Positions 32,388 through 43,800 of a stretch of 64,000 nucleotides of DNA are shown here, piece after piece. This DNA comes from Ochotona curzoniae (lineage: Eukaryota; Chordata; Mammalia; Lagomorpha; Ochotonidae). Location: assembly GCF_017591425.1 (NCBI RefSeq), contig NW_024466459.1, positions 2,976,001 through 3,040,000 of the forward strand, written 5' to 3'. Made by a program: the position numbers and the translations under genes. Every line of letters begins with the position of its first letter. Within the stretch, counting starts at the first letter, position 1. The notes under the pieces are model-generated. The model searched no databases and was not told the origin of the DNA. It saw only the letters and a program-made list of their open reading frames with translations.

Positions 32388-33211
32388 ACTGCAGGTAAAT
32401 AAGTATGATAAGCACTTTCACAAGATTTAACATTGAAGAAAATCTCATGCTCCAGAAACCTTAGAAAATAAAATGATCCTATATATTTTTCAGAAATCAA
32501 ACTACACACTTATTATCAATGTATTTTATAGCAATGAATTATACTTCAATAATGAAGAGGAACATAATCCATGCTCCTTTTTATAATCTCACATATAAAT
32601 CAGGATTTTCATAATATCTACTTTCCTGCTGTGTAATGGACTCCAGGGTGATTCTCTCTAACCGTGTGCCCCTGGCATTCACAGACTTACATATAATATC
32701 ATCTCTGATAGCATGGGGGAAGATGGTAGCCAGTCACTTCAAAACGGGAGGACACAGCCAAAGTGACGGAACATCCCTTTGGAGGTCAGGTTACAAAAAC
32801 CATGGATTCTGCCTCTCTTGACTGACGGCAGGGGAGCTTCTATGCTAAGAGCCCTCCCCAGCATGAACTCAAGTGCAGCTTCTGTCACAAGCTAGAAAGA
32901 AACCCAGACCTGCAGTTCCATAGCCTGCAGGGGGCTTGAGTGGACCCTCTGACAGTCAAGCCTCTGATTATTGCAGCCCCAGCCAGCATACTGCCTGAGC
33001 TCCGAGGAGGGCCAGCAGTCCTGCTAAGTCCAGATTCCTGACCCCAGGACACTGAGAATAAACCGAGTTTATTACTGTGAGCTACTGTATGTTGGGGGTA
33101 ATTTGTCACATGTCAGCACAAAGTTAACATAATTGCCCACGGTAACCCCTGAGCTGCGGAAGGAACCCTGGGATTGGTAGCCAAATGTATCTTCTTCAGA
33201 AACATTGAGGA

Positions 33212-33475
33212 GCAGCCCCTGAGCCTAGCAGTTAGGGCACGCGCATCCTCATCGAAGTGGTAGCATTTGCCTCCTAGCTCTGCCTTTTGACTTCCCAGCA
33301 AAGCAGACCCGGAGGAGCAGCAGCAGTAATCATTCAAATAGCTGGGACCTGCCAAGTACACGAGGTACCCAGGTTAAATTTCAGACTCCTGGCTTCAACT
33401 TGATCAACTCCTGGCTACCACAGGCATTTGGGAAAGTGAAATAGTGTGTACAAGTGTGCTTTTTTTAAGTTAAAA
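33212..33475 (+). mobile_element. Older C-type SINE, decayed
   Basis: GAGCAGCCCCTGAGCCTAGC head, CAGTTAGGGCACGCGC, CAAATAGCTGGGACCTGCCA, GACTCCTGGCTTCAACTTGA, CAGGCATTTGGGAAAGTGAA and a T/A-rich end. Confidence 0.65.
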
Positions 33476-33849
33476 AATATATACTTTCACATAAAAAATT
33501 ATGAGCTAAAATTAAACTAATATTCACAAAGAGGTTTGTTCATTTTCATTCATTAAAATTATGTAGAAATTTCCATAAAATGTCTGAAATATATTATTAT
33601 GACTATTACAGAATATATGCAAGCAAATTATTTTCCAAATAATGGGAAGTAATCTGTGAGTCAAATTTATATCTCCGGGATCCAAATGTAAGTTGTTATG
33701 CCTCTGAACTTTCCTATGAATATCACAGTAGTTAGACTGTAACCAAGAGTACACATACATACACTCTGATCTCACATTTACAAGACTGATGTATAGTTTG
33801 TTTACACTACGCCTGCTGCAGCAAAGAGGATGCAGGGAAAGTTTGACAG
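33476..33849. other. Unassigned AT-rich stretch
   Basis: AT-rich interval with many TAAA/TTAT runs. A 109-codon minus frame at 33853-33524 is open mainly because of base composition and is not recognised. Confidence 0.45.
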
Positions 33850-33945
33850 ACATCTGGCGAGTGAATCAGTAAATGGAAACTCTGTCTCCTTCACTCTCAC
33901 TTTCTATCTCCCACCTTCACAAAAGAATTCTTTAAAAATCACTTT
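33850..33945 (+). mobile_element. C-type SINE 3' fragment
   Basis: TCTGGCGAGTGAATCAGTAA, ATGGAAACTCTGTCTCCTTC, TTTCTATCTCCCACCTTC and TTCTTTAAAAATC correspond to the last ~95 bp of a forward SINE. Confidence 0.6.
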
Positions 33946-34009
33946 CAGGAAGACAGGATGAGGCAGCTGGTTCTCCTCCTAAGATATAACATACGATGCA
34001 CAGTGTGGG

Positions 34010-34325
34010 ATCTGGTGTTGGGGTTCAGTGAGGTAAGCTGACGCTTGTGTTACCAACAGCCTGTAGGAGAGTCTGATTGAGTCCCAGCTGTTTGCTTACA
34101 ATCCCGCTCCCTACAAACGCAATCAGGAAAGCAGATGATGATGGTCCAAGCATTTGGGTCCCTGTCACCAATGTAGGAAACACAGATGGTGTTCCTTGCC
34201 CAGACTCGGATGCTGCAGCCATTTGGGGAGTGAACCAGTGGATGAAAGATCACTTCTCACCCCTCTCCATTTCTCTCTGGCCTTCTGTCTTTCAAATAAA
34301 CAAAAGTAATTTTTTTTTAAAAAAA
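34010..34325 (+). mobile_element. Older C-type SINE (plus strand)
   Basis: GATCTGGTGTTGGGGTTCAG head, GCTTACAATCCCGCTCCCTA, GAAAGCAGATGATGATGGTC, CAAGCATTTGGGTCCCTGTC, GATGCTGCAGCCATTTGGGG, AGTGAACCAGTGGATGAAAG, CTTTCAAATAAACAAAAG and an A-rich tail. Confidence 0.88.
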
Positions 34326-35114
34326 GGTGGTGGGGGAGAATAAGAGCATAAAGGAAGATCAGCCTCACTGGCTAGATCAGCCCTGTGAGCTCTAGGTTAT
34401 TCATGGCTAATGAGAAATGTAAGTAGTTGTCATTTTTGCTTTAAAATACTCTTCCACTATTCATTCAAGACAACATTCTCATATGAGAATCAACAGAAAG
34501 TTTCCTGAGGCTGCAGACCCATTCTTACAGCTTTAATTGGCTTGGTTTCTCTAATTGGGAAAAATGAAGTTCTTTGAACATTTCCACATTTAAAAAATGA
34601 CTTGGGATTTCTGGGAAAGTCTAAGAAAAGAAAAATGAACACAGCAACATGATTTGCAGACTTCTAAGCAGCCACAATGTCATTTGTGGCTTGCAGTATT
34701 ACCACTCAAAAATGATCAGCAAAATGTATGCATATTTTCTTATGTTAAATACACCAATGTCAGAATAAAATACCATAAAATGGTTCCTTTGATTGTGAAT
34801 AATTATTTGCCAAGCTAAATATTCGAGTCAAAATTGTTGCTATTAAGATCCATTATTTCCAACATCAATGTGAAAATCACCATAGTAGTTATGCATCTGG
34901 AAAAATGTGTCCATATTGTCCTGTCTAGTTTGAAAGTAGAAAAATGGCTCAATTTTCAAGTCACATTCTATGAAGTTCACATTGAAGGGACTGGGATACA
35001 ATTAACTACACTCCTCAAAAAGAAAAAAAAAGAAGGAAGAAAAAGAATCATTTGTCAACAAATCTCAGTAAATATAAGGGATGTTGACCTGGTTCTCAAC
35101 TCATTCATCCCCTG
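34326..35114. other. Unassigned AT-rich stretch
   Basis: No repeat recognised. Contains paired TTTAATTGGCTTGG / CTCTAATTGGG at about 34535-34558, a CTCATATGAG palindrome at 34480-34489 and an A-rich run at 35019-35046. A 93-codon frame at 34834-35115 is not recognised. Confidence 0.4.
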
Positions 35115-35560
35115 ATAACCTTTACTCAGGGTATACTATCTCCCAAGCTGGAAGACCAAGAAGACTCTGACAAGCTCCTGTCTTCCTGGGAGGAAGATGA
35201 TGTACAAATTCTACATAAATAGCAACAGGGGCAGAGAATGGGATGTATCATCCATAGCAGGTGGGGATGGGTACAGCTCAATGTACTAGGTCATTCAAAG
35301 AAGGCATCATTTGTCCAGGTTTTGAAAAGGAAGTTAAGTGCTTGATGGGTAGCTAAGGGAGGACACAGAGGAGCTCTGCTTCAGCAGGAACAAAAGTGCA
35401 GAGATGGGAGACGCCTGGGCACATCTGGAGATGGGAACATGTAGCCAAGTGCGGAATGAGGGTAGAGAGGTGGCAGGGAGTGTCGCGGTCACAGAGGGCC
35501 TTGGAGGCCAAAGCAAGCTGATGAAATTTGTGACTGCTGAAGGCATGGGCCAAAACAGAG
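35115..35560 (+). repeat. Ancient mammal-wide interspersed repeat (family not named)
   Basis: AGACTCTGACAAGCTCCTGT, AAGGCATCATTTGTCCAGGT, TTTTGAAAAGGAAGTTAAGT, CTTCAGCAGGAACAAAAGTG, GCAGAGATGGGAGACGCCTG, GGTCACAGAGGGCCTTGGAG follow, in order, a very common mammal-wide repeat (TTCCAGGCAGAGGGAACAGC / GAAGGGCCTTGTAGGCCATG type). It explains the 126-codon plus frame beginning at 35404, which is therefore not a gene. Confidence 0.6.
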
Positions 35561-35808
35561 TAAGAATCCTGCCTTGGTCAGAAGTAGAAGGCATACAGAA
35601 GGGAAGGCCGATGTGGGAAATACCAGAGCGGCTTCAAGCTCCAGCATTTGGTGCTCATCCAGAAATAAGACGAAGTAGAAGGTTGCAAGGTTCTTACACT
35701 GCATACGATGTCATATGTTACTGGAAGGTAAGCCGTAAGGGGTTAGAGATGGATATTATAAACCCTAGGGTACTCACTAATTGAAAAAAAAGTGATATAG
35801 CTAATGTA
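35561..35808. other. Unassigned stretch
   Basis: Short interval between two ancient repeats. Nothing recognised. Confidence 0.4.
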
Positions 35809-36135
35809 ATGCACTGAATCGTGTCTTTGAAGATCTTTTGTCCTAACCCATAAACATGTTTGGAAACAGGGTCCTTTGGGTGATTATGGATCTTAGTGGG
35901 GTCCTAAGAGTTTAGGACTATCTCTAAAGCCCATGACTGCTGTTTTTGTAAGAAAAGGGAGATCCAGAGATGTTGGGCATGAAGAGGGAAGGTAGCCATT
36001 GGAGAAGAGACAGATTGGAGTACCACAACTACAAGTACAACTACAAGTCCCAAAAGGAAAAAAGGGTTCGTGTCTAGAAACTTCAAGGGCATATGATCCT
36101 ACCAACACTTTGTATAAATTTCTGCTGTTTGAAGA
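35809..36135 (+). mobile_element. MLT1-type MaLR LTR (third copy)
   Basis: GCACTGAATCGTGTCTTTGA, TTTTGTCCTAACCCATAAAC, GTTTGGAAACAGGGTCCTTT, GGGTGATTATGGATCTTAGT, TCTAAAGCCCATGACTGCTG, TTTTTGTAAGAAAAGGGAGA follow the MLT1 5' half in order. The 3' end is degraded or truncated. Confidence 0.75.
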
Positions 36136-36358
36136 CACTGTCAGAATCTGTTATGAAAGTCCTAAAAACTAATATATGAAATAAGCCAATCAGGAAGATA
36201 AACACGGAACAACCCAAAGTTACTAAATACCCCAGAAGAAGACAGGAAAGAAGAAAAATGGGAACAATGGGATGAATGGAATGCAAATAGAAAGGTGATA
36301 AGGTGATAATGGTCATTAAATGCAAATTATAATCCCATGTAAATTAATGATAACCCAA

Positions 36359-36459
36359 TTACATATATATAATATATACACACATATATATGTGTAATAC
36401 ACACATATGTGTACACATATATATACACACATATACATACATACACAATTACATATATA
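36359..36459 (+). repeat. Compound (TA)n/(CA)n microsatellite
   Basis: About 100 bp of mixed TATATA, CACACA and TGTGTA runs with internal mirror and inverted symmetry. Probably length-variable. Confidence 0.9.
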
Positions 36460-36547
36460 GTGCTCAGGATCAAACTACATGTCATCTGCATCAAACCCAC
36501 CTTAGACTTACAGATGTAGACATGTTAAAAGTGAGGGTGAATGTGTG

Positions 36548-36690
36548 GTTACATCACCACTAGGGATGCCACACACCAGACTGCAGTACCTCTTACTCTC
36601 CCTGATAATGCACCCTGGGAGGCAGCAGCACTATGCCTCAAGTACCTGGGTTCCTACCACCTGTGTGCGAGGCTCAGGCAGAGTGCCAAA
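36548..36690 (+). mobile_element. Possible C-type SINE middle fragment
   Basis: CTCCCTGATAATGCACCCTG, GGAGGCAGCAGCACTATGCC, TCAAGTACCTGGGTTCCTAC and CACCTGTGTGCGAGGCTCAG resemble the SINE centre (CTCCCTGCTAATGCGCCTGG type) in order. Head and tail are not clear. Confidence 0.5.
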
Positions 36691-37275
36691 TAAGTAAGAT
36701 AAAAGGATAAAAAAGAATATACCATGATATCATCAATCTGAAAGGAAGTTACAATAGCTTTTATTAATACAGGTAAGTAAAATTAACATATAAAGTGCTA
36801 ATAGTCTGCAAAAATCTAATTTAGTTTTTTTTTCTCTCTTCTGTAAAAACGAATATGGCAAATCATTCTGCAATCACTTTTCACCTGAGTTACAGCATAT
36901 ATTCCACCATCAATTTTGAGTCCTTGGATTCTGTAGGCTCCATATTGTACTGCGATTCCCATAAGGATATGACTTTTACTGAAATGTTCTCAGCTTCTGT
37001 CATTGGTTATAAGATTTGCTTGATTTTTTCCCCCTTGAAAACAGCAAACACAAGCAGCAACAGAAAGTGAGCTGATATCAATAGAACCTCTGATGATCCT
37101 CCTGACCTTCAAAAAATTTATCTTTGACTTCAAAAAGTATTTTACATGGATATTTGTATTTCTATAAACAGATTTACAACCAGCTAGAGTTAAAATAACC
37201 TCTTTAAAACATTCACATTGTCCTTCAATGCAGCTTATTCTAAATTTCATCAAGTAGATTTAATTCAAAAGACTA
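36691..37275. other. Unassigned AT-rich stretch
   Basis: No repeat or gene recognised. An exact splice-donor consensus CAGGTAAGT at 36770-36778 has no convincing exon before it. Confidence 0.4.
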
Positions 37276-37278
37276 TGG

Positions 37279-37612
37279 GGCCCGGCGGTGAGGCCTAGCG
37301 GCTAAAGTCCTCGCCTTGAACACACCAGGATCCCATATGGACGCTGGTTCTAAAACCGGCAGCTCCACTTTCCCATCCAGCTCCCTGCTTGTGGCCTGGG
37401 AAAGCAGTTGAGGACGGCCCAAAGCTTTGGGACCCTGCACCCGCGTGGGAGACCCAGAAGAGGCTCCTGGCTTCGAATCAGCATAGCATTGGCCATTGTG
37501 CTCACTTGGGGAGTGAATCATCGGACGGAAGATCTTCCTCTCTGTCTCTCCTCTCTGTATATCTGCCTTTCTAATAAAAAAATAATAAAAATAAATCTTT
37601 TAAAAAAAATGT
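37279..37612 (+). mobile_element. Pika-type SINE, full length
   Basis: GGGCCCGGCGGTGAGGCCTA head with A box TGAGGCCTAGCGG and B box GGTTCTAAAACC, CTAAAGTCCTCGCCTTGAAC, CCTGCTTGTGGCCTGGGAAA, GCACCCGCGTGGGAGACCC, GAATCATCGGACGGAAGATC, and an A/T tail to 37609. Several CpGs remain. No clear target duplication was found. Confidence 0.95.
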
Positions 37613-39140
37613 TGTTGAAATTTTTTTCTTTAATGAAAGACAACAGAAAGTATTTAATGTAGCTATTATCATAAGGTCATGTATACATTTTTCTGGATAA
37701 TTGAGTTTTTCCACACACTAAGGTTTATTTACAGTTTATTTTTTTTAAAAAACATTGTCTATGCAAAAATATTCAAAATACATTGTATGGCACTTGCTTT
37801 CTGAAACAGAATAGATCAACTTAGTGTAACAGCTTTCTCCATGGCTGCTTGAGGTTCCTTCCATTGCTGGTCACAGCAATGGTTTGTAAGCTCCATGGTG
37901 CTCCTCCTCTGCACAGAAGCCTAAAGTTAAATCTTGTCTCTGAAATGCTGTTGGACCAGTTCAAACTGAACCCTAATCTCAATGGCTTACAGTCCGTGCT
38001 CTCTCCATCTCTGCTTCTGATGGCTGACACAGGAAAGCCAACACACCAGGCTTGCTTTGGGTCATGGGCTTTGGATGCTGGTCTTTTGCAGAGGGTGGGA
38101 TGTGTGAGCTTCAGGACAGCACTCACAACTAACACCGCCACTGTTGAGCCTCGGCATAACACCACACCGCCTCGTGTTAAAATCTGCACACAGGCGGGAA
38201 GTCGCTAGGCTCCTATGGTGAGTCTCAGCAGAGAGTGGTTGATGCCACCGAAAGCTTTATCTCACAGTTACTTACACAGTTCTCTATCTTATAGCTTATG
38301 ATTACATAAATATGAAAGTGAGTCGGATTTTTAATGAGAAGGGAACAAGAGCAAGCCAAGAAACACTGGCATTCTTGTCAACACTCAATGGATATATTTG
38401 AACTCAAAGGAAACTCTCCCCAAATTATATTTTATATAAATATGTTAAGCTGTATTCATTATGCAGAAATCTGTCATCATTTAAAAGAAACAAGCAGAGG
38501 ACCATTTATCTGGCAAAATTTATACTGCGTCAGATGCTGTATCAGGCACACTGCATTAAACATTTCACTGACTATAAACAAGAGTAGAAATCATGGGAGT
38601 GCTTTGGAAATAGACTGAAAATAACAGCACGATCCAACATTAATTGGATTCCTATAGCTGAAACATCAACATACTTTTTAGCTATGTAAATCTGAAGGAC
38701 CCACAACAGATTCTACAAAGTGCTACCCCAATCATAGCAAAATGACATGACCTGTCAGATATAATGTCGATTCAAAAGCAACAGATATGCAGGATCATTT
38801 TCCAAGAGAAGCACATTCAGTAACTCACAATGGGTTTCTGTCATTGAGTCTTCTCCAGCTACTTCCACTTATCTTCGCAGCATTTACTCCTCACTACAGA
38901 ACTGCCTCATGCAATGCCACCCGGTGATGTATCAGCTGGGTTCTGAAGAGTTCTCACGCTTCCCAGCATCCTGAAGCTCCCACAAGGCTTTGCACCCATG
39001 CCTTGAACTAGAGTAATCCTCCACTCAAGTCCTATGCTCGTATTTTTCCACATTCTTCCTCACCATTTCATTTTTCTCAGAGGCCCCTGGGCAGAGAAAA
39101 AACCCTGCCTTGTTCTCACCTCCCTGGTACTCAGCATAGT
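37613..39140. other. Unassigned stretch
   Basis: About 1.5 kb. 37820-38210 has opposite-strand frames of 119 and 122 codons with no recognised similarity. 38300-38870 is AT-rich single-copy-looking sequence with TAAT motifs (AACATTAATTGG at 38636). No gene is supported. Confidence 0.4.
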
Positions 39141-39795
39141 CACGCATCATTTAGCAACGGTGCACGTCCTAAGAAATATGCTAGTAGGGGATTCTGCGGT
39201 TGTGTGAACATGATGGAGCGTACTGACACACTTCAATGGTACAGCCCAATACACATCTTGTCTGTGTGGAACAGCCTATTTTCCCTTGAGCCACGATGAA
39301 CAAAACAGCAGGAAGTTGAATTCAACATGACATAAGATGAAGCAATTCAGAGATGCAGTAAACACAAGATGCATGAGGCCACTAACCACTGAAATAGGCC
39401 ATATGTCTTACAGTAAATGTTTTCTTATAACTGGGCATATACTCTAAAGCATTAGGAAATACATAAACCAGTAACAGGCATTTGCTATCATCACCAGCAA
39501 TGTGTACTGTGCATACGTTCGTGTAGACACCTGCAGCATGTAGTGTACACAACCGTATGTGGCTGACTCTCAGCAGCATGTACATGTCACACATGGCTGA
39601 GACTCTGAGTGTATACAGTACAGAACCGCTGTATTTGTACAACTGGCCACACAGACCTGTTTTCACCAGCACCACCATACACATGAACACCGCCTCTGGC
39701 TGTAATATCAATAAATGATGAGAACTTTTCAGATCTATTATAATCTTATGGTTTCACCATCAGATCTCTAGTCAGTGATTGAGAGATTCTATCCC
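39141..39795 (+). mobile_element. TcMar-Tigger (MER2-like) DNA transposon
   Basis: The left terminal repeat AGTCACGCATCATTTAGCAA at 39137, then CTAAGAAATATGC and a GTTGTGTGAACATGATGGAG block match a common mammalian Tigger-derived element. Internal ACATAAACCAGTAACAGGCA (39461) and right-end TTCAGATCTATTATAATCTT ATGG (39729) with CTAGTCAGTGATTGA follow in the right order. About 650 bp, strongly decayed, no transposase frame left. Confidence 0.8.
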
Positions 39796-40329
39796 CTGGG
39801 TCACTAACTGACCACCTGTCCTAGTCACACACAGGAATCCTGTCAGGTCAAGGACCACTGTTGTGTGTCCCCAGAAATGAGCACAAAGCTGTTGCACAGA
39901 TGATGCTATCAAACATAACTTGAATTATTTACTTGCAAACCATCTCATAGCAATCCTAGACAAATAATAATTAAAAAAAAAGATCCTATTTTTAACACCA
40001 TCTAATATGGAACAGTTTCTTAGGGCCTCTATGTAATGGTTTTCAGATTAGGAAAAAAATATATTGGGTTAGTTCACACTGGACAAACTCCTTCAACATC
40101 AGCTAGTAAGTTTTGGAAGCATGAAATTATTTGTTCCCCTGTGGTTTTCCATAGAACCATAATAACTTCAAACATGTATTTAGGGCCTCTGAAAAAGGCT
40201 GGAACTAAACTCCCATTGCAAGGCTCCTAGTAATGGTTACCATCAGCCTCACTGAGGACAAATGTGGTCAAACCATCTTTAAAAGCCTGCTGTGGGACCC
40301 AAAACCACATTTGGGCCACTCATACAGGT
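39796..40329. other. Unassigned stretch
   Basis: No repeat or gene recognised. TTAGGGCCTCT occurs twice (40019 and 40180), probably by chance. Confidence 0.4.
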
Positions 40330-40790
40330 TTAGGGTTTTGAGATCGCAGAGAAAATTGAGAGGCACACACTGATGGAGGCGTTCCACCCCTCAAGCTGGT
40401 TTTAAGCAAAGCCACTCTGCATTTTACAGGGCTTGGGTTTTCCTGCAGCCTCTGGGGGACAAGACCCTCATTGCATTTTTTTTTCCCTGTGGAAGTCTCC
40501 GTGGCTCTGTGTGACTGGGAGGCAGAACCACATTGGTTCCCGAGGGCCACGAGATGTGGCTCAGAAGCCAGCTCCTTTTTGCACGTATGGCCATCTCTTT
40601 ATCCTCCTTTCAGAACTGCAGCTGTCACCTGCTGCCTCTGGATGTGCCTGCCTCTTTTTGGAAAGTGGGAAATAGTTCTTCTATCATATCCCTTCTGGAA
40701 GGGCAAATGGGCTTTGAATCCCAGCAAACTGCTCCCTGCCTACTGAATAAAAACCAAGAGAAGCTAGAGCGGAAAAAAAAAAAAAAAAAA
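40330..40790 (+). pseudogene. Retrocopy-like 3' end: AATAAA plus genomic poly-A
   Basis: AATAAA at 40746-40751 is followed 21 bases later by an 18-A run at 40773-40790, the arrangement left by reverse transcription of a polyadenylated RNA. The upstream 400 bp is balanced in composition and does not match a SINE or L1 I know. It looks like mRNA or lncRNA 3' UTR. The parent and left boundary are unknown and no target duplication was found. The reading frames here are not recognised. Confidence 0.45.
40773..40790 (+). repeat. Poly-A run (18)
   Basis: Eighteen consecutive A, probably a retroposed tail (see the enclosing feature). Confidence 0.95.
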
Positions 40791-41054
40791 CAAGTAACAA
40801 TGGTGAGAACAAAGGTTATATCTCCAAAATCTTCCCTTTTCTTTGGGCTCAGCAAAGGTCTCTCAGCTCTTTTGAGGAACGCCAGGTAGGAGGATGGCAG
40901 GTACACTTCCTATAAGATCTTCTTGCTGAACTGCAATCTGCAGGCCACTCACCCAGATTGAAATCTAGTTAGGAAAAACCGAAGAAGCAGAAAACCTAAT
41001 GTTCAGACCTTTGCTCGTCCAACTGTCTTATCAGAGCTATTAGAATAAGATGGA

Positions 41055-41298
41055 CTTAGGAGTGATGCCATTTACGATAGCTCCTTTCCACAGAGAGGGC
41101 CTGGTGGTCAGCTCCAGCTCCAGCTCCCTGTTGATGTGTATCCTGAGGGACCACAGCTAACGGTGCAAGTACCTGGGTCGCTGTTACCCACACAGAGTTC
41201 CGGACTCTCTTATCCTCAGCCAGGCCTGTGATGGGCATTTGGGGAGTGAACCAGCAGATGGAAGATCATCTCTCTCTCCCTTCCAAATAAATAATGCA
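41055..41298 (+). mobile_element. Older C-type SINE, head damaged
   Basis: GGTCAGCTCCAGCTCCAGCT with a small duplication, CCCTGTTGATGTGTATCCTG, GTGCAAGTACCTGGGTCGCT, GGGCATTTGGGGAGTGAACC, AGCAGATGGAAGATCATCTC, CTTCCAAATAAATAATGC tail. Confidence 0.82.
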
Positions 41299-42493
41299 GA
41301 ACTGTAAAATGAAATAAGAAGGACTGATTTGAGCTAGCCTCGAGTTAGCCTACCCTGTGGCTGGAGCACTTGAGGACAACTGGTGGCGGCCACTTCCCAC
41401 TCAGCAGGGTTTTCCTGATACTTGCATAAATCATGTCTTATTTGGTTCATTACACAATGGGGGTGGTGTGGATGCTGTCACTTTCTCAGAGGCTCAGAGG
41501 GGGTAGGGAAATGTATAAGCAACTTCACTCAGTGTCAGAAAGAGGTGAAATGGTGACCGCAGTAACTACTGCTGGCCATGTCTTTATCATGCATCAGCAC
41601 AAGGAAGGTCTGTCATGCTTCTTGTGTAGGTAGAGGGCCAGAAAAGTGAAGGACAAAGACGTGAGGGAGAGAGGTGGAACTGCGTGCTGGGCATAGGGTC
41701 TAACACACTCTTACCCAAGTTCCCCAAATAACTCTCCAAGGTGTACAGATCCTGGCGTTCCGCAGTCTGACCCTGCTGGCTCTCCACCTTGCTGCCACCA
41801 ACGGGCAGGGTGTGGCAGCACCCAAGGGCTATAGGGCTAGCCTGGAGAAAACCCACTCCATGGGCCGTAGCCAACCTCAGACCAGGCTCTGCAGCCAGCC
41901 AGCCAGCCACCCATCCCGCTGCTCTGGGGCTGAATACAAGACAGGCCTGACTCCCAGATGGCCTGTCTGCGGATTCCTCACTTCCCTCCAGGAAGTCAAG
42001 GCAACACACGTGGTCGTGCCAAGCCAGGCTACCACCCTCACCACCCCTGCCCTGACAGTCAGGGCTCCTGACCAGGGCTGAACCACCCTCTGTTGAATGC
42101 CACTCTTTGTCTCCAAAGGCCTGGGCTGGCTCTTGTGGCTGGGAAGCCTGAACAATGATGAATCAGAGTATTTATTTTTGAGGTTTTCTCTAGGCTGCCT
42201 CTTCATCAGCTCTTAAATAGCAGCGTTCAAGCTGCCACAGACACTTGCAGGAGGCTTTCTGGCTGGCAATGTTCTAGTGGGGAAAACTCTGCCTTCCTGG
42301 CAACCACCCTCCCACCCAGCTGAGCAAGAAGAGCACACTGTGTTTCTCTAAGAGACAGGTGGCCTACATGTTTAAATTGACGTTTAAAATTGTTTTCAAA
42401 TCCCGCAGGTTGTGTGAGCATTGGCAGATTCCTATTTCAAAGTGTGGTGACCTTTTCTCAAACAGTTTTATGCTTTTCACTCTTCTTTAATTG
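41299..42493. other. Unassigned stretch, GC-rich in the middle
   Basis: 41690-42100 is comparatively GC-rich with frames of 140 and 109 codons (minus) and 89 codons (plus). A (CAGC)n-like AGCCAGCCAGCCAGCC lies near 41892. The protein frames carry no known domain. No gene is supported. Confidence 0.4.
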
Positions 42494-42610
42494 GTGCCAC
42501 CTAAGACTGCGCATCACAATCATGTGGCTCATCTGAGCGAGCTGCTGAATCCAGAACATGCAAACTCATACCATCAGACCTGAATTCAAAGAACTATCAA
42601 GGAGCAAATG
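42494..42610 (+). repeat. Possible hAT (MER20-like) fragment
   Basis: GACTGCGCATCACAATCATG followed by TGGCTCATCTGAGCGAGCTG and CTGAATCCAGAACATGC resembles the GCACATTAGAATCACCTGGG / GAGCTTTGAAAAATCC order of MER20-like elements. Confidence 0.35.
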
Positions 42611-42619
42611 CTGAAGATA

Positions 42620-42895
42620 CCAGCTGGGGAGCTCGTAACTCATACCAGAGTGCCTAAGCTCCTGTTCAGCTCCTGTTCCTAACTCCAGCTTCTTGCGAAT
42701 GTGTGCCCTGGGAGTCAGCAGAGATGACTCAAAGTGGTTGAGCTTCTTGCCTCCTACGCCAAAGACCTAGATCGAATTCTCTGTTCCTGATTTCAGACAG
42801 GCCTTACCTTGACCATTTTGGGCATTTGGGGGTGTGAACCAGAATATGGGAGATCTCTCCCCCTTCTTTCTGCCTCTCAAAGGAAAAAAAAAAAT
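42620..42895 (+). mobile_element. Older C-type SINE (plus strand)
   Basis: CCAGCTGGGGAGCTCGTAAC, AACTCCAGCTTCTTGCGAAT, GTGTGCCCTGGGAGTCAGCA, GAGATGACTCAAAGTGGTTG, GGCATTTGGGGGTGTGAACC, ATGGGAGATCTCTCCCCCTT and an A-rich tail at 42883-42893. Confidence 0.8.
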
Positions 42896-43715
42896 TAGTA
42901 AGAACAATTTATGGTCACAATGTGTTTTTTTTTTCCACATAAAATTTTCATCTAAAAGTTAATGGCTCTTATTAGGATTAGAAGGTTGAAGTTATATAAT
43001 AAAATATTCAGCCTTGAAAAGGGGAAATGTGAGTCACAAATTGGATTTTCTTTTTCTTGCTGTACGGTTTGACTGCTTAGGAGGCAACAGAAAAATATTT
43101 TCCACTTAAAGCATTTTTATACACATACACCACCTAGCTTAACGCATTCCAGAGTGCAAAGAAACAACAGAGAAAAAGGAAGCAGTCACACACACAAACA
43201 CACAGGGAAAATGTGAGGGTGCTAAAGAGAAACACGGTGATAGATGAAACTTAAATCTCAAAAACCGTCATTTTCCTGATTCTGCTGTGAACAGGGAGGC
43301 TTAGATAAGCGCTGAAGAGGTCACAGGGCAATGGCTTGTGCTTTTCTGACAGCTGGGAGGATAAAAGCAAAGTCTGGAAGTCTGGCTGTTAGCATGCCCT
43401 GGGAGGAGGGCCGCTGGTCAGAAAATGCCGTGGTGCTGTTCCCTGTGCAATGACCCTGCTATGGCCCTTTAGGCTCATTGCACCGTGACATTATCTGTTA
43501 GCTGGAATGCTTTCTGGCACTTTCTGGATATGCCTTGCAGCCTTTGGAGGCCATCCTGGAACTCCAGTGCCATCAGTGCTCATAATTGGAAGAAGAAAGC
43601 GCTTGTCATAAAGCATGAAGCTGAAGAGAAATACTAGCTCCCACTGATAATCTGCTTCAAGTCTGTCCATCACTTGACCCTCAAAAGGTTACCACGGAGT
43701 GCTACTAACTCTCCC
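42896..43715. other. Unassigned stretch
   Basis: No repeat or gene recognised apart from a short CA-rich run at 43186-43203. Confidence 0.4.
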
Positions 43716-43800
43716 TTGTGGCAGAGGAGGTAGTCAAGGCCCAGTGAGGTGAAGAAATTCTGAAAGATGCACAGCTCTCAGTGACACTCCAAAGCTCTGT
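43716..43800 (-). repeat. MIR fragment
   Basis: AGAGGAGGTAGTCAAGGCCC, AGTGAGGTGAAGAAATTCTG, ATGCACAGCTCTCAGTGACA follow the reverse MIR core loosely. Confidence 0.45.

Larger units (their letters stand above)
29336..33211. other. Long unassigned stretch
   Basis: Nearly 4 kb, the longest run without a recognised interspersed repeat. It holds a TA/CA dinucleotide run at 30779-30798 and a motif cluster at 32338-32387. Frames of up to 124 codons (minus 31558-31184) match nothing I know. The scarcity of repeats makes it a reasonable place to look for conserved non-coding sequence. Confidence 0.4.

Noticed and set aside
35404..35784. 126-codon plus-strand open frame
   Set aside because: Its first half is a known type of mammal-wide repeat.
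36359..36459. Possible origin-like or matrix-attachment AT tract
   Set aside because: It is a plain TA/CA microsatellite; nothing beyond composition supports another role.
36770..36778. Exact splice-donor consensus CAGGTAAGT
   Set aside because: A nine-base match is expected by chance in a window of this size on two strands, and no coding exon or acceptor precedes it.
41587..42009. 140-codon minus-strand open frame in a GC-rich patch
   Set aside because: GC-rich DNA lacks stops by chance. No known motif, and competing frames exist on both strands.
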